DNA from: Caprella mutica
Lineage: Eukaryota; Arthropoda; Malacostraca; Amphipoda; Caprellidae
Reading direction: 5' to 3'
Assembly (NCBI GenBank): GCA_947561585.1
Contig: CANNZV010000344.1
Location: 451,367 to 515,366, forward strand
DNA: 64,000 bases
The notes below the pieces were generated by a model. The model ran no database searches. It saw only the letters and a program-made list of their open reading frames with translations, and was not told the DNA's origin. Shown here one piece after another: positions 34,668 through 46,905 of the stretch. The stretch's first letter is position 1; each line of letters starts with the position of its first letter. Made by a program: the position numbers and the translations under genes.

Positions 34668-35042
34668 TTTACTATATCAGTATAAATATTGTTTGAGGTA
34701 ATATCAGTATAATATTGTTTGAGGTAATATCAGTATAAATATTGTTTGAGGTAATATCAGTATAAATATTGTTTGAGGTAATATCAGTATAAATATTGTT
34801 TGAGGTAATATCAGTATAATATTGTTTGAGGTAATATCAGTATAATATTGTTTGAGGTAATATCAGTATAATATTGTTTGAGGTAATATCAGTATAATAT
34901 TGTTTGAGGTAATATCAGTATAAATATTGTTTGAGGTAATATCAGTATAATATTGTTTGAGGTAATATCAGTATAATATTGTTTGAGGTAATATCAGTAT
35001 AATATTGTTTGAGGTAATAACAGTATAATATTGTTTGAGGTA
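34668..35042. repeat. Minisatellite, 26/27-bp unit, about 14 copies
   Basis: The unit is ggtaatatcagtataatatt plus gtttga. A second form has one extra A (tataaatatt). The two length forms are interspersed. Confidence 0.88.
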
Positions 35043-35500
35043 GATTGGTGAAACTTCATGTTTATCAGATGAGGTGATAAATATTCATTTAATATTAATT
35101 ATATATCGAAACTCTGTTTTTTTTTGTATATATTATATATAACTATGCTAACCACATTTATTTGATATTATTTCATTAAAATCTTTATTTTCTCTGTATC
35201 TAATCAACGGTAACCACATTTAATATCATTTATATCGTTTTTTCTTATATTCTTGTGGAAAAAGTAGGAGGAGCTTAGCAAAAAGACTGGTGGAAAGAGT
35301 TAAAAAAAACGTGCGTGTGTACGGCCCTTGAGCCCCCCTTTTCATCTGTTAGTTAGGGTTATACATTCATGGCTGCAGAGGTCAATATCGGCCCTAAATT
35401 GGTGCAGTGACTGATAGGTGCATTAGGTAAACAAAGTGACTGGCAGTCTGTGAGCAGGAGAACAATTACACCTCAGGCAGCTTGACACTCTCCTGACTCA
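35043..35500. other. Unique DNA
   Basis: Nothing is supported. Confidence 0.4.
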
Positions 35501-37305
35501 GTCGACACTGTGTATCGACGAGTCAAACTGTGTATCGACGAGTCAAACTGTGTATCGACGAGTCAAACTGTGTATCGACGAGTCAAACTGTGTATCGACG
35601 AGTCAAACTGTGTATCGACGAGTCAAACTGTGTATCGACGAGTCAAACTGTGTATCGACTGAGTCAAACTGTGTATCGACGAGTCAAACTGTGTATCGAC
35701 AAGTCAAACTGTGTATCGACGAGTCAAACTGTGTATCAACGAGTCAAACTGTGTATCGACGAGTCAAACTGTGTATCTACGAGTCAAACTGTGTATCGAC
35801 GAGTCAAACTGTGTATCTACGAGTCAAACTGTGAATCAACGTGCAAACTGTGTATCGACGAGTCAAATTGTGTATCGACGAGTCAAACTGTGTATCGACG
35901 AGTCAAACTGTGTATCGACGAGTCAAACTGTGTATCGACGAGTCAAACTGTGTATCGACGAGTCAAACTGTGTATCGACTGAGTCAAACTGTGTATCGAC
36001 GAGTCAAACTGTGTATCGACTGAGTCAAACTGTGTATCGACGAGTCAAACTGTGTATCGACGAGTCAAACTGTGTATCGACTGAGTCAAACTGTGTATCG
36101 ACTGAGTCAAACTGTGTATTGACGAGTCAAACTGTGTATCGACTGAGTCAAACTGTGTATCGACTGAGTCAAACTGTGCATCGACTGAGTCAAACTGTAT
36201 ATCGACGAGTCAAACTGTGTATCGACGAGTCAAACTGTGTATCGACTGAGTCAAACTGTGTATCGACTGAGTCAAACTGTGTATCGACGAGTCAAACTGT
36301 GTATCGACTGAGTCAAACTGTGTATCGACGAGTCAAACTGTGTATTGACGAGTCAAACTGTGTATCGACTAGTCAAACTGTGTATCGACTGAGTCAAACT
36401 GTGTATCGACGAGTCAAACTGTGTATCGACGAGTCAAACTGTGTATCGACTGAGTCAAACTGTGTATCGACTGAGTCAAACTGTGTATCGACGAGTCAAA
36501 CTGTGTATCGACTAGTCAAACTGTGTATCGACTGAGTCAAACTGTGTATCGACAGAGTCAAACTGTGCATCGACTGAGTCAAACTGTATATCGACGAGTC
36601 AAACTGTGTATCGACGAGTCAAACTGTGTATCGACTGAGTCAAACTGTGTATCGACTGAGTCAAACTGTGTATCGACGAGTCAAACTGTGTATCGACTGA
36701 GTCAAACTGTGTATCGACGAGTCAAACTGTGTATTGACGAGTCAAACTGTGTATTGACGAGTCAAACTGTGTATCGACTGAGTCAAACTGTGTATCGACT
36801 GAGTCAAGCTGTGTATCGACTGAGTCAAACTGTGTATCGACTGAGTCAAACTGTGTATCGACGAGTCAAACTGTGTATCGACGAGTCAAACTGTGTATCG
36901 ACTGAGTCAAACTGTGTATCGACTGAGTCAAACTGTGTATCGACTGAGTCAAACTGTGTATCGACTGAGTCAAACTGTGTATCGACTGAGTCAAACTGTG
37001 TATCGACGAGTCAAACTGTGTATCGACGAGTCAAACTGTGTATCGACTAGTCAAACTGTGTATCGACTGAGTCAAACTGTGTATCGACGAGTCAAACTGT
37101 GTATCGACGAGTCAAACTGTGTATCGACTGAGTCAAACTGTGTATCGACTGAGTCAAACTGTGTATCGACGAGTCAAACTGTGTATCGACTGAGTCAAAC
37201 TGTGTATCGACTGAGTCAAACTGTGTATCGACTGAGTCAAACTGTGTATCGACGAGTCAAACTGTGTATCGACTGAGTCAAACTGTGTATCGACTGAGTC
37301 AGTTC
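35501..37305. repeat. Mixed 20/21-bp minisatellite, about 88 copies
   Basis: The 20-bp form is gagtcaaactgtgtatcgac. The 21-bp form adds one T, creating tgagtca at the junction. I count about 36 of the longer form, concentrated right of 35,980. The 20-bp units give a 20-residue repeating frame in all phases, which explains the long open frames. The right end closes with an inverted motif (cgactcgactcagtcgat). Confidence 0.93.
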
Positions 37306-37980
37306 GACTCGACTCAGTCGATGAGTCTCCAGAATCATAAATTTTACTCTGTGGGCATAACAGTTTTTATCAAATAATAAATTAGAAAATATAATAAATA
37401 TCAGAACAACCTAATTGTCCCGGAATATGAATCACTACACATTTTCTCGACTAACTGGTATACACTCGAGTTAATATCTTAATTCGCGTGGTAAATAGAT
37501 GCAACTGCTTGCACCATTCGACCGGTCGGCTCTTTCTAATATCCGACACAGTTATTGTCATTTCCTGTTGCCGGCGTTTCTCCGCCGTTTTTGGGATGCT
37601 TCGATATTCTCATTTATTGCAAGAAAAATGGTGACGTGGCAGAAAAGTTTAGATGGTTTGGTTATATATACTGTTATTAAAGTGCACTTCAGATGTGCTT
37701 GTTAGGGGTCAAAAAATCCAAAACACGCCTCATTATGGTACAAAAGCGACGTGGAAAGTCTTCAACTAATAACCTGGGTGGAAGAGAAAATGCGGAACTG
37801 TCCGATAACTCGGAACTTACCCTAATGAACTCTATAATGGAAGTATAAGCGTGTTTATGTGCAGTAAAGAATGATTTTTTGATATTTTACTAGTTTCACA
37901 TAAAGAAACTTTAATAATTGCAATACTTGTAGATATTTTAAAATTGGTCTGGGTACACGACGACAAAACTGTGACATTTG
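37306..37980. other. Unique island and a solo MITE end
   Basis: 37490-37700 has balanced composition and an open plus frame of 68 codons without splice or start support. 37788-37822 is a lone right end of family A (ggaactgtccgataactcgg). Confidence 0.35.
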
Positions 37981-38335
37981 AAAATAATAGAAAACTAGAA
38001 CTAGCATTCGGTAGAGCGCATACCTTCGCTACTGATAGTAAATGACCTTGACCTTAACCTTTAACCCGTTCGCTCGCAAAATCTAATAAACTGGTTCATG
38101 GATAATGACCAATCGTCCCACCGAATTTCAGGCAATTTGATGTATACTTTAAAAGTTATTGAGTTACAAATGACCTTGACCTTTATATTTGACCGGATCG
38201 CTCCCAAAATTCCACCAGCAGGTTCCTGGACATTGACAAATCGTGCCACCAAATTTCAGCCAATTTGGTCGAATACTTTTCCAGTTATGCGATTAACAAG
38301 ATGATAAATAAATAAATACCGCTTAAAATATAACC
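37981..38335. mobile_element. Retroposon-like element with (aata)n tail and short inverted ends
   Basis: It contains two diverged repeats of an approximately 115-bp module (aatgaccttgacctt, then accaatcgtcccaccgaatt), then gataaataaataaata. The outer ends are gcgcataccttcgc at about 38017 and gcgaaggtaat at about 38348. A fragment recurs at 51812-51918. The tail suggests a LINE- or SINE-derived 3' end, while the inverted ends leave the class open. Confidence 0.5.
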
Positions 38336-39115
38336 TTACGCAAATTTGCGAAGGTAATAAGAAAACTGCTATTTGTGAAAATAGGGTCTGGGACATTTCA
38401 TACACGGATATTTCTCTCGCGAATTGCTTTATTTTGTATTTTAAAGTGTATGTTGGATATACTTCGTATTATTTTTAACTATTACATTAACAGCCAGGTG
38501 TAAATATATATAATATTATTAATTATAGTCTGCCAGTATATCACTGAACAAATATTCTGTTTATTATTTCACTGTTGCCGGCCAGTTGGAGCAGCAGAAG
38601 AAGATTACTTTAAGAATTAATTCAAAGAACACATATTTCTAATTAACTAAGGGTGATTTCTATTTTTATATATCTGAATATAAATAAATTATTTAGAATG
38701 TATACATATTATAAATATAATACAAAATAAAGCATTTCATATGTGAAATGTCCGTGGACTGTGAAAATAACAACTTTGGAAGACTCTTCTCTCTGAATCC
38801 AATAAAGTTATACAATGTTCTTCAGTGAACAGTTCAAAGGACCATACAAATGTTCATCAGTAACGAATATCCCTTGTGCGTGTTTCGAATGTTACTATCA
38901 TGACTTTTGGTTGTGTTCAAGATAGCATCTGATCCACCATGATACAACCATTTGATCCACCATGACGCAACAATTTGATCCACCATGACGCTACCATTTG
39001 ATGTTAGGAATCCACCATGACGCAACACTTTGACGTCAAAAGGCAAAGTAATCTCCAGTGACACACCACAGCAACGTCACCACTGAATTAAATTAAAGGC
39101 CTATTGATACGTTAG
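38336..39115. other. Unique DNA with a short 22-23-bp repeat
   Basis: 38929-39020 holds about 4 copies of gatccaccatgacgcaacaa. Confidence 0.5.
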
Positions 39116-39198
39116 GGCTGGGAATGGGAATAGGAATGGGAGTGTGAAGAGTGGGAATGGGAATAGGAATGGGAGTGTGAAGAGTGGGAATGGGAATA
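39116..39198. repeat. Purine-rich repeat, about 47-bp unit, nearly 2 copies
   Basis: gggaatgggaataggaatgg, then gagtgtgaagagt, repeated once, then partial. Confidence 0.6.
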
Positions 39199-39480
39199 CC
39201 AAAAGATGGAATGGTACCAAATGAAGTAGACTAAAACAAAATCAAGGTAAATAATTTTTACGTGTAACTATAAATGTTATTTTGCAGAAAATTACATAGA
39301 TCGGTACTAAGACCAAACGAAACTTTGATGACACGATATCAGGATAACAAACGATATATTAAAACTCTTCCAAATCACATTTGAGCAAATAGTCGAATAC
39401 TATCTTTGGTTTTTACCATTTCTAAACAAGTCGATACCAATATATTCAGAGTAACTATAGGTTGAAAGGAATATGAAGTA
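39199..39480. other. Unique DNA
   Basis: Nothing is supported. Confidence 0.4.
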
Positions 39481-40905
39481 ATGTGTATCTCATGGTACAG
39501 ACCACTACACAGTGTGTATCTCATGGTACAGACCACTACACAGTGTGTATCTCATGGTACAGACCACTACACAGTGTGTATCTTATGGTACAGACCACTA
39601 CACAGTGTGTATCTCATGGTACAGACCACTACACAGTGTGTATCTCATGGTACAGACCACTACACAATGTGTATCTCATGGTACAGACCACTACACAGTG
39701 TGTATCTCATGGTACAGACCACTACACAGTGTGTATCTTATGGTACAGAACACTACACAGTGTGTATCTCATGGTACAGACCACTACACAGTGTGTATCT
39801 TATGGTACAGAACACTACACAGTGTGTATCTCATGGTACAGACCACTACACAGTGTGTATCTTATGGTACAGAACACTACACAGTGTGTATCTCATGGTA
39901 CAGACCACTCCACAGTGTGTATCTTATGGTACAGACCACTACACAGTGTGTATCTCATGGTACAGACCACTACACAGTGTGTATCTCATGGTACAGACCA
40001 CTACACAGTGTGTATCTTATGGTACAGACCACTACACAGTGTGTATCTCATGGTACAGACCACTACACAGTGTGTATCTCATGGTACAGACCACTACACA
40101 GTGTGTATCTTATGGCACAGACCACTACACAGTGTGTATCTCATGGTACAGACCAGTACACAGTGTGTATCTTATGGCACAGACCACTACACAGTGTGTA
40201 TCTTATGGTACAGACCACTACACAGTGTGTATCTCATGGTACAGACCACTACACAGTGTGTATCTTATGGCACAGACCACTACACAGTGTGTATCTTATG
40301 GTACAGACCACTACACAGTGTGTATCTTATGGCACAGAACACTACACAGTGTGTATCTCATGGTACAGACCAGTACACAGTGTGTATCTTATGGCACAGA
40401 CCACTACACAGTGTGTATCTTATGGTACAGACCACTACACAGTGTGTATCTCATGGTACAGACCACTACACAGTGTGTATCTTATGGCACAGACCACTAC
40501 ACAGTGTGTATCTTATGGTACAGACCACTACACAGTGTGTATCTTATGGCACAGACCACTACACAGTGTGTATCTTATGGTACAGACCACTACACAGTGT
40601 GTATCTTATGGCACAGACCACTACACAGTGTGTATCTTATGGTACAGACCACTACACAGTGTGTATCTTATGGTACAGACCACTACACAGTGTGTATCTT
40701 ATGGTACAGACCACTACACAGTGTGTATCTCATGGTACAGACCACTACACAGTGTGTATCTTATGGCACAGACCAGTACACAGTGTGTATCTTATGGTAC
40801 AGAACACTACACAGTGTGTATCTTATGGCACAGACCACTCCACAGTGTGTATCATATGGTACAGACCAGTACACAGTGTGTATCTTATGGCACAGACCAC
40901 TACAC
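39481..40905. repeat. 29-bp minisatellite, left block, about 49 copies
   Basis: The unit is gtgtatctcatggtacagac plus cactacaca. Main variants are ctcatgg/cttatgg, ggtac/ggcac, gacc/gaac and ccac/ccag. All three plus frames stay open for about 475-527 codons only because no stop occurs in the unit. These are not proteins. Confidence 0.95.
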
Positions 40906-42030
40906 CGTGACCGGACAATTGCCACCCGCGGACAATTGCCACCCCCGGACAATTGCCACCCGGACAATTGCCACCCCCGGACAATTGCCACCCAATTATT
41001 TATTATGAGGCCTCTTAACTTTAAAAATGGTGATAAAATATGTAAATTATTTTTGTACGATTAATTATTATTAATTGTATACATTATAAGATAAAAAAAT
41101 TTATTCCACATTTGATATTTTTTATAGAATTAATAATCTGTGAAAAAATTAATTGGCTTAAAATTGTAGATGCGTGGTGTTTAATGGGGCAGTAGTCATT
41201 TTTTGTTTGAAAATTTTCAATGTCAAGCGATTGCTCAGAAAAAAAAAGTATAAAATCTAATAATTGAAATATATCATTTTATATATAAGTAATTTCTTAA
41301 CAAATGCCATCTTGTGAACAAACAACTGATATATGTTTTTACCCAGATTCTAGCTCAAGTGAAGAGATGGCTTTATTTTTAAAACTATACCTTCTTATTT
41401 ACGAATTCACATAATCTTCTCACCATTTTGACGCAACAAAGGTTAATTACTGCATACCTAAATTAATATGAAAACAACAAACATACTCACGTACATACTA
41501 ATGAGTGCAAATGCTTCCGCTAGGTGTCGCTAATTTTATTATATACTATTTATATGAACATTTCAAAAATAAACGAGCATTCAAATATTACATAATGAAA
41601 TATTCTGAATCGATTTAAAACCAATTTGGCGATTGTTTTATTTTGACTTTACTATCCCTTTGAGAAAATCGATTAGTGTAAATCCTGAAAATGTTATAGA
41701 CGAAGGGAATTAAACAATCGTTCTAAACTAGTGGTATAAAGTATTCGATAACATAAGACTTAAAAAATATAAGATTTAAAAAGCACATTCAAAAACCAAA
41801 TAATAATATTTTTTTATCTTATAATGTATATAATTTTTCATTAATCGTACAACAATAATATACATATTTTATCACCATTTTGAAGTTAAGAGGTCTGATA
41901 TTAATTATTTGGTTGGCAATTGTCCGCGGGTGGCAATTGTCCGGGTGGCAATTGTCCGGGTGGCAATTGTCCGGGGGTGGCAATTATCCGCGGGTGGCAA
42001 TTGTCCGCGGGTGGCAATTGTCCTAGCACC
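40906..42030. mobile_element. 1.1-kb foldback transposon inserted in the 29-bp array
   Basis: Seen: the 29-bp array stops at ccactacac (40897-40905) and resumes with the same nine bases (42031-42039) in the same orientation, a 9-bp target duplication. The ends are inverted tandem repeats: ggacaattgccaccc units at 40912-40995 and gggtggcaattgtcc units at 41911-42024. Inside them is a further inverted pair of about 115 bp (40996-41110 with 41800-41910). The interior (41111-41799) has only a 36-codon frame (41304-41414), no recognisable transposase. Tandemly repeated TIRs and a 9-bp duplication resemble Foldback/MULE-type elements. Confidence 0.85.
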
Positions 42031-42476
42031 CCACTACACAGTGTGTATCTTATGGTACAGACCACTACACAGTGTGTATCTTATGGTACAGACCAGTACA
42101 CAGAGTGTATCTTATGGTACAGACCAGTACACAGTGTGTATCTTATGGCACAGACCACTCCACTGTGTGTATCTTATGGTACAGACCAGTACACAGTGTG
42201 TATCTTATGGTACAGACCACTACACAGTGTGTATCTTATGGTACAGACCAGTACACAGTGTGTATCTTATGGTACAGACCAGTACACAGTGTGTATCTTA
42301 TGGCACAGACCACTACACAGTGTGTATCTTATGGTACAGACCACTACACAGTGTGTATCTTATGGTACAGACCAGTACACAGTGTGTATCTTATGGTACA
42401 GACCACTACACAGTGTGTATCTTATGGTACAGACCAGTACACAGTGTGTATCTTATGGTACAGACCAGTACACAGT
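42031..42476. repeat. 29-bp minisatellite, right block, about 15 copies
   Basis: Same unit and orientation as 39481-40905, here dominated by the cttatgg and ccagtacaca forms. Confidence 0.93.
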
Positions 42477-42712
42477 GTGTCTCAGACCAACAAACCATGT
42501 CTCAGACCAATACACACAGTGTGTCTCAGACCAGTACACACAGTGTGTCTCAGACCAGTACACACAGTGTGTCTCAGACCAGTACACACAGTGTGTCTCA
42601 GACCAGTACACACAGTGTGTCTCAGACCAATACACACACCGTGTCTCAGACCAGTATACACAGTGTGTCTCAGACCAGTACACCGTGTCTCAGACCACCA
42701 CACCGTGTCTCA
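42477..42712. repeat. 22-bp minisatellite derived from the 29-bp unit, about 10 copies
   Basis: The unit is gtctcagaccagtacacaca plus gt. It keeps cagaccagtacaca of the 29-bp unit and lacks the atcttatggta part. The junction is seamless at about 42477. Confidence 0.88.
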
Positions 42713-42890
42713 GACCAGTCTAATCCAGGGGCTAATCCAGTGGTCTAGTTTGGCCAGAGTCTGGATCAGATAGGATGCCAGTACAGGCTTCAAAGCACCA
42801 TCGGACTTAGGACAAGAAATGCAGAGTATATCTATATGTTCAATGACCCAATCTTTATTGAACAGGGGAAGAAATTGGTAAGGGTGAGTT
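42713..42890. other. Unique DNA
   Basis: Nothing is supported. Confidence 0.4.
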
Positions 42891-43073
42891 TCGAATCATT
42901 GTGCGGTTACACATTTTCGATCACATAAGAAAAGTTTATAAATTTATCTTTTATTTCATTTGGTAGCCGTGATACCCGTAGGAACCATGGATAACAATTT
43001 AAACGCGAGTTAAATAATATATTTTATATATTATCGAAAAGGTGAAACTGTTCAATAACTCAAAACTTACCCT
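42891..43073. mobile_element. Hairpin MITE, family A
   Basis: It begins agggtgagtttcgaatcatt and ends gtgaaactgttcaataactc then aaaacttaccct. The centre ggtagccgtgatacccgtag is a decayed palindrome. Confidence 0.65.
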
Positions 43074-43448
43074 AATGTTCAAATATTTTAGAAATTTTCC
43101 AAAATATAACGGTTAAAGTATAATAAATGTTTAGGCAGTCCGATACTCTATAATGCTTATAGAGCAATAAGGAAATAAAAAATTGAGAGAGGTAGGTACT
43201 ACAATCTATTGCAGACTAACATTTGCATTTAGATTGCAAATATTGACATTGATCATGGATCTCCCCTCTTCTCATTGATGTTCAGATTCCCTCACTGTAA
43301 CTCTTGCCTTGTGTAGTACTGTGTACCCTCTTAGAGAGATGAGGGGATGAAACAGCTTCTATTTAGCAGGAGACATTCTACTTCTACTTCTATTATGTAC
43401 GAGAGTAACCATTCAACCTCTAATTGGTCTTAGAGAACAATTCATCTA
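43074..43448. other. Unique DNA
   Basis: A minus-strand GTGAGG near 43299 follows a pyrimidine-rich AG, but the enclosed 32 nt do not fit the phase of the neighbouring exons. Confidence 0.35.
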
Positions 43449-46048
43449 TTTTCATCTTGACTAGAAGCACACCCCTCTACTTTCATTTAGAGGCATACCC
43501 CTCTACTTTCATCTAGAGGCATACCCCTCTACTTTCATCTAGAGGCATACCCCTCTACTTTCATCTAGAGGCATACCCCTCTACTTTCATCTAGAGGCAT
43601 ACCCCTCTACTTTCATCTAGAGGCATACCCCTCTACTTTCATCTAGAGGCATACCCCTCTACTTTCATCTAGAGGCATACCCCTCTACTTTCATCTTGAG
43701 GCATACCCCTCTACTTTCATCTAGAGGCATACCCCTCTACTTTCATCAAGAGGCATACCCCTCTACTTTCATCTAGAGGCATACCCCTCTACTTTCATCT
43801 AGAGGCATACCCCTCTACTTTCATCTAGAGGCATACCCCTCTACTTTCATCTAGAGGCATACCCTCTACTTCCATCTAGAGGCATACCCCTCTACTTTCA
43901 TCTAGAGGCATACCCCTCTACTTTCATCTAGAGGCATACCCCTTTATTTCCATCTAGAGGCATACCCCTTTATTTCCATCTAGAGGCATACCCCTCTACT
44001 TTCATCTAGAGGCATACACCCCTTTATTTCCATCTAGATGCATACCCCTTTATTTCCATCTAGAGGCAGACCCCTCTACTTTCATCTAGATGCATACCCC
44101 TTTATTTCCATCTAGAGGCAGACCCCTCTACTTTCATCTAAAGGCATACCCCTCTAATTTATCTAGAGGCATACCCCTCTACTTTCATCTAGAGGCATAC
44201 TTCTCTACTTTCATCTAGAGGCATACCCCTTTATTTCCATCTAGAGGCATACCCCTTTATTTCCATCTAGAGGCATACCCCTTTATTTCCATCTAGAGGC
44301 ATACCCCTTTATTTCCATCTAGAGGCATACCCCTTTATTTCCATCTAGAGGCATACCCCTTTATTTCCATCTAGAGGCATACCCCTCTACTTTCATCTAG
44401 AGGCATACCCCTCTACTTTCATCTAGAGGCATACCCCTTTATTTCCATCTAGATGCATACCCCTTTATTTCCATCTAGAGGCAGACCCCTCTACTTTCAT
44501 CTAGAGGCAGACCCCTCTACTTTCATCTAGAGGCATACCCCTCTACTTTCATCTAAAGGCATACCCCTCTACTTTCATCTAGAAGCATCCCCCTCTACTT
44601 TCATCTAGAGGCAGACCCCTTTATTTCCATCTAGAGGCAGACCCCTTTATTTCCATCTAGAGGCATACCCCTCTACTTTCATCTAGAGGCATACCCCTCT
44701 ACTTTCATCTAGAGGCATACCCCTTTATTTCCATCTAGAGGCATACCCCTTTATTTCCATCTAGAGGCATACCCATTCATTTCCATCTAGAGACATACCC
44801 CTTTATTTCCATCTAGAGGCATACCCCTTTATTTCCATCTAGAGGCATACCCCTTTATTTCCATCTAGAGGCATACCCCTCTACTTTCATCTAGAGGCAT
44901 ACCCCTCTACTTTCATCTAGAGGCAGACCCCTCTACTTTCATCTAAAGGCATACCCCTCTACTTTCATCTAGAGGCATACCCCTCTACTTTCATCTAAAG
45001 GCATACCCCTCTACTTTCATCTAGAGGCATACCCCTTTATTTCCATCTAGATGCATACCCCTTTATTTCCATCTAGAGGCAGACCCCTCTACTTTCATCT
45101 AAATGCATACCCCTCTACTTTCATCTAGAGGCATACCCCTCTACTTTCATCTAGAGGCATACCCCTCTGCTTTCATCTAAAGGCATACCCCTCTACTTTC
45201 ATCTAGAAGCATCCCCCTCTACTTTCATCTAGAGGCAGACCCCTTTATTTCCATCTAGAGGCATACCCCTTTATTTCCATCTAGAGGCATACCCCTTTAT
45301 TTCCATCTAGAGGCATACCCCTTTATTTCCATCTAGAGGCATACCCCTTTATTTCCATCTAGAGGCATACCCCTTTATTTCCATCTAGAGGCATACCCCT
45401 TTATTTCCATCTAGAGGCATACCCCTCTACTTTCATCTAGAGGCATACCCCTCTACTTTCATCTAGAGGCAGACCCCTCTACTTTCATCTAAAGGCATAC
45501 CCCTCTACTTTCATCTAGAGGCATACCCCTCTACTTTCATCTAAAGGCATACCCCTCTACTTTCATCTAGAGGCATACCCCTTTATTTCCATCTAGATGC
45601 ATACCCCTTTATTTCCATCTAGAGGCAGACCCCTCTACTTTCATCTAAACGCATACCCCTCTACTTTCATCTAGAGGCATACCCCTCTACTTTCATCTAG
45701 AGGCATACCCCTCTGCTTTCATCTAAAGGCATACCCCTCTACTTTCATCTAGAAGCATCCCCCTCTACTTTCATCTAGAGGCAGACCCCTTTATTTCCAT
45801 CTAGAGGCAGACCCCTTTATTTCCATCTAGAGGCATACCCCTCTACTTTCATCTAGAGGCATACCCCTCTACTTTCATCTAGAGGCATACCCCTCTGCTT
45901 TCATCTAAAGGCATACCCCTCTACTTTCATCTAGAAGCATCCCCCTCTACTTTCATCTAGAGGCAGACCCCTTTATTTCCATCTAGAGGCAGACCCCTTT
46001 ATTTCCATCTAGAGGCATACCCCTCTACTTTCATCTAGAGGCATACTC
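43449..46048. repeat. 26-bp minisatellite, about 100 copies
   Basis: The unit is agaggcatacccctctactt plus tcatct, alternating with a second type (cctttatttccatctagagg). Point variants (gcagac, aaaggc, aagcatccc) recur in the same order in blocks about 0.54 kb apart (for example around 44,930 and 45,467), showing higher-order duplication. Confidence 0.95.
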
Positions 46049-46905
46049 CTTCTCTCTTGACTGTTTTTCTCGCTGTTGACTGTAGCTACTCCTCCCAATC
46101 TATTTCTCCAGATTACCCATCCGCTGATTAGGTGCGAATAAACATATGAAGGCAATAAAGTCTCCTAGACATTGTCGGTACACTCTGGTATACAAATATT
46201 ACCTAACTGATGGATAAACTGTGATTGACTATTAATAACCTATAATCTATACATTGTACACTATAAGAAAAAAGTGTGTATCCGCGATGAATTTTACACA
46301 GTTTAATATTTTCACATTTTCAAAATAAACTTCGATGGTCCTTGAAAATAATTTGAAATTGGTCTGGGTACAGGATGAAGGTTTTGTTCCTGATAGTACA
46401 TTGAGTAACCATTGTGGGTTTTGTTCATGGTAGTACTAAAGAAATTAAAAATCAAAGCAAGGTATAGGAAAGAAATATCACAATTTGACTGTAGGATAAG
46501 AACTCGAAATTAAAGTTTTACATTCAATAAAGAATTCTTTCAGAGACTCTCTTCAACAAACTCAGTTAGGCAAGAACATAAAGTTACTCGACTACAAAAT
46601 GTATATAATTAAATAGATCTTCAATTAAAGTCTAATTTAAATCAAATCTGTCCGATATCGGAAGCGTAATTGCGACTTCTCTTTATTTTTTCACTTGGTA
46701 GTTTCTGGTTTTCGATGAGAAAGATCCGAGTCCTATTTCCGACAGTTAGGAATCACAAAGGCCCTGTCAAATACAATTGAAATTAAGAAAGTCCTTTGTA
46801 TTATATCCTTTGATTCGAATTACTGACAAACTCATTGGAGCTGAAAAATATATAACTAGAATATTTGATAAAAAACGGTTTGGTTGATTAAATAATATAA
46901 GATGG
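46049..46905. other. Unique DNA
   Basis: Nothing is supported. A plus-strand pyrimidine tract ending ctccag at about 46110 is the array flank. Confidence 0.4.

Noticed and set aside
35530..37276. Long plus-strand frames (YRRVKLCIDESNCVST type)
   Set aside because: Produced by a 20/21-bp tandem repeat; one-base unit differences shift the frame repeatedly.
39481..41064. Three overlapping plus-strand frames of 475-527 codons
   Set aside because: All frames are open because the 29-bp unit lacks stops. The sequence cycles through three frames every 87 bp, and a transposon interrupts the array.
42453..42703. Minus-strand YWSETHCV repeat frames
   Set aside because: 22-bp repeat shadow.
43290..43345. 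Possible short minus exon with GTGAGG donor
   Set aside because: The enclosed 32-34 nt is not compatible in phase with neighbouring exons.
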